The translations under genes were made by a program, and so were the position numbers. From the NCBI GenBank assembly GCA_900128395.1, contig LT649475.1, positions 1 to 23,959 of the forward strand: a DNA stretch of 23,959 nt, in the 5' to 3' direction. The DNA is from Stramenopiles sp. TOSAG23-2 (taxonomy: Eukaryota > Sar). Position 1 is the first letter of the stretch; every line of letters starts with the position of its first letter. The notes under the pieces are model-generated. The model searched no databases, was not told the origin of the DNA, and saw only the letters and a program-made list of their open reading frames with translations. Positions 18,391 through 23,959 of the stretch are shown one piece after another.

Positions 18391-19737
18391 ATGTCAAGTA
18401 AAGATGATGGGGAAGAGGGCGATGAGCAAGTGCCATTGACCCCTGAAGAGGAAATGCAAATGTTACGTTTTAAAATAAAAGAAATGGAAGATAAAAATAA
18501 TGATTTAAAAGAGCAAGTAAATGAAAAAAATGATAAAATAGGTAAATTACAACAAGCACAACAATCATTAAAAGAACAACAACGTGAAGAAATTCAATTG
18601 TTTATGGAAGAAATAAAAGCTTTAAAATCTGAAAGAGAACACGATGAACTCTTATTAGTGGAAGAAGTTAATCGTTTAAAACAAGATAATGCACATATTA
18701 GTGACGTGGAAGATGCTAATAGACGTTTGCGAGACAGAGTTGGCGAGTTATTAAGTGAGTTAGAAAAACGTGGTAGAAATTTTGCGGAGGAAAGTCATCG
18801 TGTCAAAAACGATGCATTTAATCTACGTATGCAACTGGAATCAACATTTCGTAAAAGCTTACATGAAATGGATGCAAAATATAAAGAGGAAGCATTCCAA
18901 TCTTTAACAAATGATAGTAAAAATGCATTAATAGAAAATAGCAAGTTAGAAAAAGAATTAACAGTACAAAGTATCGGTATTGAAGCTTTATTAAAACGAT
19001 ATAATAAACATTTAACTTTGTATAGAGAATTAAAAGTTGAAAATGAAATTTTAGTGAAAAAAGATAAATTGCAATCAAATGAAGTGCGATCATTGAAACA
19101 AGAACGATTAGCTGCTGAAGCAAGAGTTGCCAGTTTGCAAGAAAATATGAATGAATTAAATGCATTGCAAGTACGGGCAGGGCAATTGGAAAATAAATTA
19201 AAAGAAACAGAAGAAGAATTGGATGAGATGAAAAATTTAGCAAATAAATATGAAAACAAAGCAGAAAAATGGAAATCACGTGCATTTGAAATGTCACAAC
19301 AAATGTTAGAACAATCATCTTCACGCGTACTTGCATCACAAGGTGGTTCAATGGAATTGCCAGATCCAAATAGTAGCAAAAAAAAGAATAGGCAATTGAA
19401 TAATAAAAATAATAATAATAATATAACTGATCCTGCAACATATGGTGATGGTTTCAATGGTAATGCAACTGCGATGTGGAATTCTAGATATAGCGAAGGA
19501 TCTCCAACACGTAATTCACCAACATCCTCTATACCAGGTTTACCTTTAGTTGCCTCGACAAATGTACATGAGGATATGGGACCTGGAAATACTGGTATTG
19601 TACAATCTCGATTTAAATATCAAAATAAAAGAAATAATAACAAAATGAAACGTAATATGTCAACAAATGATATGATGGGTGGTAGTAATCATTATGGAAG
19701 ATTAAGAAAAAATGAAACTATTGGTAACTTTATGTAG
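18391..19737 (+). CDS. Ciliary coiled-coil protein, CFAP157/BBOF1 (DUF4515)-like
   Basis: 448 residues, ATG at 18391. An acidic head (1-20) is followed by coiled coil to about 310. The block at about 148-215, 'ESTFRKSLHEMDAKYKEEAF', then 'NALIENSKLEKELTVQSIGI' and 'LLKRYNKHL', follows the pattern I associate with DUF4515 in basal body orientation factor 1 and CFAP157: ...F+..l..l...y...A...l.e.t+.ai.eN..L..El..qs.gi..L. These proteins act at basal bodies or axonemes, implying a flagellated stage. The tail (310-448) is Asn/Ser/Pro-rich, disordered, ending in 'YGRLRKNETIGNF'. Family call rests on pattern memory; other coiled coils remain possible. Confidence 0.8.
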   Translation: MSSKDDGEEGDEQVPLTPEEEMQMLRFKIKEMEDKNNDLKEQVNEKNDKIGKLQQAQQSLKEQQREEIQLFMEEIKALKSEREHDELLLVEEVNRLKQDNAHISDVEDANRRLRDRVGELLSELEKRGRNFAEESHRVKNDAFNLRMQLESTFRKSLHEMDAKYKEEAFQSLTNDSKNALIENSKLEKELTVQSIGIEALLKRYNKHLTLYRELKVENEILVKKDKLQSNEVRSLKQERLAAEARVASLQENMNELNALQVRAGQLENKLKETEEELDEMKNLANKYENKAEKWKSRAFEMSQQMLEQSSSRVLASQGGSMELPDPNSSKKKNRQLNNKNNNNNITDPATYGDGFNGNATAMWNSRYSEGSPTRNSPTSSIPGLPLVASTNVHEDMGPGNTGIVQSRFKYQNKRNNNKMKRNMSTNDMMGGSNHYGRLRKNETIGNFM

Positions 19738-20314
19738 TGAGAGACTTTAAGAGGGGGGTAAGACATTTTTTTGTTAAAAAAAAGTAAGAGGTGCAGAGAG
19801 AGATTGTTTCATTTTAAAAAATAATATTAAAAAATTATATGATTTTATTTTTACTCTCCTTTTATAAAAAATATATGTACATTTTATATTAAATTTTTAA
19901 TACTCGTGGAGATTAATTTCGTGCATTGCAACCACAACCTATCGTCATCCAAAGACTAATGGTTGCTAATGAATCCACTCCTGGGAAATTCAAAACCATC
20001 AAACTTTGGAAAACCCATGGACTGTTCACATCACTTTCATCGAGAGTGTTATGCTGGATTTCAGACCTACCTTGTGCGTATAGAGTATTAGCTTGCGGCG
20101 GCGCATGAGAGCTTTATTAATAGTAGGAGTAAATCCTTCTTAGATTAGGAGGATTAACAATGACATTCCTGAGATTTGAGCATTGAGTATGGAGCGTACG
20201 TAGTATTTACCACGGGAAGTAAAATTATTATAACTTTAGATTTTAAATATCCAATCATTTTTACACTCTACGGCGAATATCATATAGACCACCTGTCTAT
20301 ACCATATGCATTAC
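19738..20314. other. Intergenic with gene-fragment-like stretches
   Basis: Convergent spacer between the CFAP157/BBOF1-like gene and the RPxSA protein. The part from about 19925 to 20110 is less A/T-rich than usual and holds the RING-H2-like piece. A frame from 20176 ('IIITLDFKYPIIFTLYGEYH') also reads protein-like, but begins at TTG and runs into the antisense of the next gene. Confidence 0.4.
19969..20091 (+). pseudogene. RING-H2-like finger fragment
   Basis: From an ATG at 19969 to TAG at 20091, 40 codons, containing 'MDCSHHFHRECYAGFQTYL', which fits the middle of a RING-H2 finger (C-x-H-x-F-H-x-x-C). The first and last CxxC pairs of a RING are missing, and a stop lies just upstream. Either a relic of a ubiquitin-ligase gene or an exon of something not recognised; short enough for chance to matter. 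Confidence 0.3.
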
Positions 20315-21502
20315 TTAAGGCGAAGCCATTTTCACTTCATCAAATGTTGAGGATTGATGATCATGATAACTTAGATTTAAAGTGTTTAATGAACGTAGTG
20401 TCTTCTTTTTCTTCTTATTGAATCGGATCAAATTACGCATTGGACAAGTTTTACAATGCATGGCTAATTTGTCATTTCCTTCATATCTTTTACTATTTTT
20501 TATAAAACATGTACATTTTTGATATATTGCTTTTTTTCGCAACATGATTAATTTTTGTTTCATTTCTTTTTCTTTTTTTCGAAATTCCGCTTCACGTTGT
20601 CTTTTTTCAGCTTTTAATTTTGCTGATTTTTCTTCTTCTTGTTTTTTCAATAAATCTTTCAATCGAATTGCTTCATTTTTTTGTTTCTTTTCTTCTTCTG
20701 CATGTTCTTTTGCTCCGCAACAACTACAAATGCATGCATAGTTTTTACAAATACCACGGCGACAAAGAGGACCAATCGCCTCTAATTGTGAAGGCGAAAA
20801 TATTAAACCTGATGTATTTGGATATTGAAAATTATGAACATGGGGTCTAAATGGTACAGTTTGTTTAACTGGTGTTCTGTAATTTTCTTCATCATTTTCA
20901 TAATCAGAATCAAGAAGATAATCTGCATTATTGTTGTTGTTTTGATGATGTTGTTTTTTTTTATTATTTTTTCTTTCATTTTTGTTGTTGTTATTATTAT
21001 TATTATTACTACGACGATTACTATTACTACTATTTGTCTGATTCTTTCGATGACTTTTGTTACGATTGTTTGCATTATTACCTGTTCGACTAAATGCAGA
21101 TTGTGGTCTTGTACCATTAAAACGTTTTGTTTGATTTTTAGGCGTTGTTGGTGATGATGCATCATTATTGCTGCCGAGTGGTGACAATAATGGAACATTC
21201 CTTCGATGTAAAGGTGCAGTTTTTGGACGTTTAATACTAGATAAAGATAATTCTTCTGCTACAGCAAATGCTTTTTGTGGTGTCCATATTTCAGCAGGTT
21301 TGACTGTATTTGGACTCAATGCACTACGTGGCCTTTCAATCTTTTGACCTGACGTTTCCAATGGTGGATGTATATGACCAAGTTTGCATGCATCGCAACG
21401 ATGTCCTAATTTACTATGTTGCGATAACGTCAATTCGTCTAATGGTGTAAATATTTCTTCCTTTTTCTTTTTTTCCACTTCATGTGGCATATGATATTGC
21501 AT
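20315..21502 (-). CDS. Basic protein with three RPx[S/T]A motifs and cysteine clusters
   Basis: 395 residues, ATG at 21502. Three copies of the short motif R-P-x-[S/T]-A: RPRSA (57-61), RPKTA (92-96), RPQSA (132-136), spaced 35-40 residues apart in a disordered basic region. A CxxC pair (C36, C39) sits near the N-terminus. Then Asn/Lys low complexity (150-195), a cysteine-rich patch 'CRRGICKNYACICSCCGAKEH' region (247-266), a charged helix (about 268-325), and a second cluster 'CTCFIKN' / 'HCKTCPM' (330-354), so paired zinc sites bracketing a coiled coil are possible. RPx[S/T]A repeats are, in my impression, common in microtubule/ciliary proteins, which fits the neighbouring gene, but no family is recognised. 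Confidence 0.75.
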   Translation of the reverse strand: MQYHMPHEVEKKKKEEIFTPLDELTLSQHSKLGHRCDACKLGHIHPPLETSGQKIERPRSALSPNTVKPAEIWTPQKAFAVAEELSLSSIKRPKTAPLHRRNVPLLSPLGSNNDASSPTTPKNQTKRFNGTRPQSAFSRTGNNANNRNKSHRKNQTNSSNSNRRSNNNNNNNNKNERKNNKKKQHHQNNNNNADYLLDSDYENDEENYRTPVKQTVPFRPHVHNFQYPNTSGLIFSPSQLEAIGPLCRRGICKNYACICSCCGAKEHAEEEKKQKNEAIRLKDLLKKQEEEKSAKLKAEKRQREAEFRKKEKEMKQKLIMLRKKAIYQKCTCFIKNSKRYEGNDKLAMHCKTCPMRNLIRFNKKKKKTLRSLNTLNLSYHDHQSSTFDEVKMASP

Positions 21503-21512
21503 ATTGTATACA

Positions 21513-21534
21513 ATATATATATATATATATATAT
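21513..21534. repeat. (AT)11 microsatellite
   Basis: Pure AT repeat just upstream of the start of the RPx[S/T]A gene, in its presumed promoter or 5' UTR. Confidence 0.9.
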
Positions 21535-22191
21535 GATTCCTTTACGTCGTTTGATACAACAGTGTCACTACTATTACTACTATATAAATGGATAGATGAT
21601 TAAACAACAATACAAAGTATAGATAAATCCATTTAATTAATGTTGATTACATCTACTTTCTATAAACAAAATCCTATATATATATGGATAATCTCATCAG
21701 TATATATTGTATAAAATGTGTCCAATAATAATATCTATTATTATTGAACTATGATGTGGGAATTATTATATATATTAATATATAGACTAGTAATGTGCTA
21801 GCAACCAAATATATATCTATAATATCGGATATTCTAGATATTTTCATCCAATTAACATTGGTCATTTTTGGATTTTATGGATTTATTATCTCCAAAGATC
21901 TGCCTACCTATCAAATATCTATAGTATACTAACTCTGTACTAATTAGACCCCGCCTGTTTTGGGGAGAGTTTCATCCGTCTTATTTACAAGGCATATAGC
22001 ATTAGGAGACAGAAAGTAGGAGTTGCCGAAATAGCTCTAACTTCTCTCTCATTTTCTAGAATCATCATACCTGTTGCACCTGTGGTACTACGGTATAAAA
22101 AATGTGCAAATCTGTGTGATGGATTAGGATAAAAGATTTATATCTTCTTCTATTATCATATGGCAACTATGCATCACACTATGTCATATAA
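21535..22191. other. Intergenic, AT-rich
   Basis: Divergent spacer. AT-rich with ATATAT words. An open frame into the broken gene on the right extends back to about 22143 but no start or splice site can be fixed. Nothing else recognised. Confidence 0.45.
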
Positions 22192-22345
22192 TATACTCTA
22201 CGTCGTTAAAAGGTGTAGATTTTGAAGAAAGAAGGTGTAGATTCCTACACCTATGGACACAGCACTACTATACTCTACGTCGTTAAAAGGTGTAGATTTT
22301 GAAGAAAGAAGGTGTAGATTCCTACACCTATGGACACAGCACTAC
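22192..22345. repeat. 77-bp perfect tandem duplication
   Basis: 22192-22268 and 22269-22345 are identical. Each unit also holds two AGGTGTAGATT words and a hairpin with arms AGGTGTAG and CTACACCT around ATTC. Both copies end in ACAGCACTAC. Confidence 0.95.
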
Positions 22346-22713
22346 TTAGTGATATTTCCATCTTGTGAAAACTCGATCCACTTCGAAAATTTAAGAAATT
22401 TAATGGCTATTATCAACTCGGACAACCCAACGACCCAAATATTCTCATCTAGAATATTTAAGTAGCAGGTAATTACAATGGTAATAAACCATATATATAC
22501 TCAAAGATAAAGATTAAATAAAATACAGCACTACTTAGTGATATTTCCATCTTGTGAAAACTCGATCCACTTCGAAAATTTAAGAAATTTAATGGCTATT
22601 ATCAACTCGGACAACCCAACGACCCAAATATTCTCATCTAGAATATTTAAGTAGCAGGTAATTACAATGGTAATAAACCATATATATACTCAAAGATAAA
22701 GATTAAATAAAAT
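22336..22713. repeat. 189-bp perfect tandem duplication
   Basis: 22336-22524 and 22525-22713 are identical. Each begins with ACAGCACTAC, the word that ends the 77-bp unit, so the two duplications overlap by ten bases. The unit spans the end of an exon and the start of an intron. Confidence 0.95.
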
Positions 22714-22853
22714 ACAATAATTGTTTCGTTGTCATATACAATAGATCTTCTTAAACATAAATTCATACAACATAAGTCTATATTTAATTATATATATAAT
22801 ATTAAACATGATATTACTAATATATATACTATATTTACTGTAATTGCTGGCAG
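22651..22853 (+). other. Probable intron in the broken gene
   Basis: 203 nt: GTAGCA donor at 22651 (identical copy at 22462), branch-like TACTAAT at 22815-22821, acceptor GGCAG ending at 22853. Joining leaves an AAT codon and keeps an open frame into the acidic exon, in line with the phase required. Confidence 0.5.
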
Positions 22854-23230
22854 TGATGGTGATTCATCTGATGATGATGAAACACAAACAATTGATATAA
22901 ATGCACTTAATGCAGAGATATTAAATGAAGATGACGAAATTCAACAAATGCAAAATGGCACTATTGATGATGTAATTGCTATGGAAACGTCAACAATATT
23001 GGGAAAAATCAACACCAGGTTTAGGACATTGGGGACATGTCAGTGCATTAATCTCAAGTAAGTTAGCAGAGCAACCAAATCCCTATTATCTATCACCTGA
23101 AGCAGCTACTTTGAAAAAAAAGGTGATTAAAGGAATACAGAAGCAAACTGGGAAATTTAAGAACTTAAAAGGTATTGAGTCAAAGATGTTGCCTTGATAA
23201 AAACGAAACGAAAACGCAAGTTAAATAAGA

Positions 23231-23550
23231 TGAGTGCACGACAAATCTATAACAACATTACCGGTAGTAAAAGCACATTGTATTTACAACGTTTGCGTAC
23301 AGATTGCTCCTTGCCGACGGAAAGGCGAAAGAAAATGAAATGGTCTTATAAATTACCAATTATGCCATTAGTTGATGAGGCTGTTACATCTGAGTGCACG
23401 ACAAATCTATAACAACATTACCGGTAGTAAAAGCACATTGTATTTACAACGTTTGCGTACAGATTGCTCCTTGCCGACGGAAAGGCGAAAGAAAATGAAA
23501 TGGTCTTATAAATTACCAATTATGCCATTAGTTGATGAGGCTGTTACATC
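23231..23550. repeat. 160-bp perfect tandem duplication
   Basis: 23231-23390 and 23391-23550 are identical and directly adjacent. The unit codes for a basic segment ('RQIYNNITGSK' to 'LPIMPLVDEAVTS'). As 160 is not a multiple of three, the first copy runs into a stop at 23410-23412 while the second continues to 23734. Confidence 0.95.
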
Positions 23551-23734
23551 TATGGATGATGTTCTTGTTGCTGATCCAATAACAACAACGACAACGACGA
23601 CGACAGCAACAACAACTAATAGTAATAATAATATTAATAATCCAAATTCTATTATTAATGTTGATTCATTCGATAATAATAATGGCAACAACAATTCATC
23701 AACAAATGGCAGTAATGGTATGATGATGCAATAA

Positions 23735-23959
23735 ATGATGAAAGTAAGAGATTTCGTAGTATTGATTATATTGGCCCTATATGGCCTGTTTTTTTCTCGA
23801 GTGGCGAGTGGCAATCGAGTTTTCAGCGGTGTAGTGCTATCTCCATATTAATCATAATTAAATATATTTTGTATAATCTAAATACCCTGTATATCAAGAT
23901 AGCATACACTAGGGGCAATAATTAAAATTCTGAAGTAGGTGTAGTTTTTAATGCTTCGA
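23735..23959. other. AT-rich 3' flank, window end
   Basis: No gene supported. Contains a short GGCC-centred palindrome near 23772-23786 and an AGGTGTAG word near the end like that in the 77-bp repeat. Confidence 0.4.

Larger units (their letters stand above)
22192..23734 (+). pseudogene. Unrecognised gene broken by three tandem duplications and frameshifts
   Basis: Protein-like sequence continues through this region but in shifting frames. Exon-like parts: about 22270-22461 ('VDFEERRCRFLHLWTQHYL' to 'TTQIFSSRIF'); 22854-about 22990 (acidic, 'DGDSSDDDETQTIDINALN'); about 23020-23190 in another frame ('GLGHWGHVSALISSKLAE', 'NPYYLSPEAATLKKK'); 23203-23390 and 23391-23731 in further frames ('MSARQIYNNITGSK', basic, then a Thr/Asn-rich tail). 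A GTAGCA donor at 22462 (and its copy at 22651) and a CAG acceptor at 22853 join in phase, with a TACTAAT branch-like word at 22815. Duplications of 77, 189 and 160 bp lie within the gene; 77 and 160 break the frame. No family recognised. Pseudogene, or a real gene with assembly or indel errors. Confidence 0.5.

Noticed and set aside
20825-21198. Open frames opposite the Asn/Lys-rich part of the RPx[S/T]A gene
   Set aside because: They are products of low-complexity codons read on the other strand, giving Ile/Tyr/Cys runs.
22192-23550. Tandem repeats as a CRISPR or satellite array
   Set aside because: Only two copies of each unit, no spacers, units contain coding sequence and an intron edge; the host is a eukaryote.
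1-23959. tRNA, rRNA or snRNA genes
   Set aside because: No T-loop GGTTCRANNCC pattern, cloverleaf or conserved rRNA block was found by eye on either strand; a dedicated scan could still find a diverged one.

Overview
The window looks like nuclear DNA from an AT-rich, gene-dense, flagellated protist. The evidence is: AT-rich spacers full of homopolymers and AT microsatellites; short GT-AG introns with a GTAAGT donor (two clear cases of 85 and 101 nt); asparagine runs in proteins; no operons or Shine-Dalgarno sites; and eukaryote-only domains (GT13 glycosyltransferase, WSC, TLC, WWE, RBR, WW). TAA, TAG and TGA all act as stops, so the code looks standard. I cannot place it below 'protist'; a stramenopile or similar alga/flagellate would fit but is not shown.

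Layout, left to right. 464-3028 (+): three-exon type II Golgi glycosyltransferase (GT13) with a C-terminal WSC domain. 3534-4715 (+): GalT/ADP-glucose-phosphorylase family nucleotidyltransferase. 5089-5871 (-): DUF4833-like protein. 6349-7410 (-): multi-pass TLC-domain membrane protein. 7549-7915 (-): relic of a CNBD-type (KCNH/CNG/HCN) ion channel that retains only S2-S5. 8212-8904 (-): small all-helical protein. 10328-11011 (+): strikingly GC-rich secreted cysteine-rich surface protein, followed by decayed WW-domain copies. 11980-15009 (+): 1009-residue protein with an N-terminal pseudo-RING2, two WWE domains, a RING, an SH3-like region and IBR-RING2, probably an ADP-ribose-directed RBR ubiquitin ligase. 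15206-15976 (-): cysteine-rich PH-like protein. 16535-17737 (-) and 18391-19737 (+): divergent coiled-coil genes, the second resembling ciliary CFAP157/BBOF1. 20315-21502 (-): basic protein with three RPx[S/T]A motifs and cysteine clusters. 22192-23734 (+): unrecognised gene broken by stacked tandem duplications and frameshifts.

Two themes stand out. First, the RBR protein is an unusual architecture joining WWE (poly-ADP-ribose reader) domains to RBR chemistry, with a second, apparently dead RING2 at its N-terminus. Second, the locus carries several exact direct duplications (33, 35, 77, 160 and 189 bp), many disrupting genes, plus relics of channel, WW and possibly RING-H2 genes. This suggests active small-scale duplication and decay, or unresolved assembly haplotypes, which the sequence alone cannot separate. 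The coiled-coil genes hint at a loose neighbourhood of flagellar function. Otherwise the genes look functionally unrelated, as expected of a eukaryotic chromosome.
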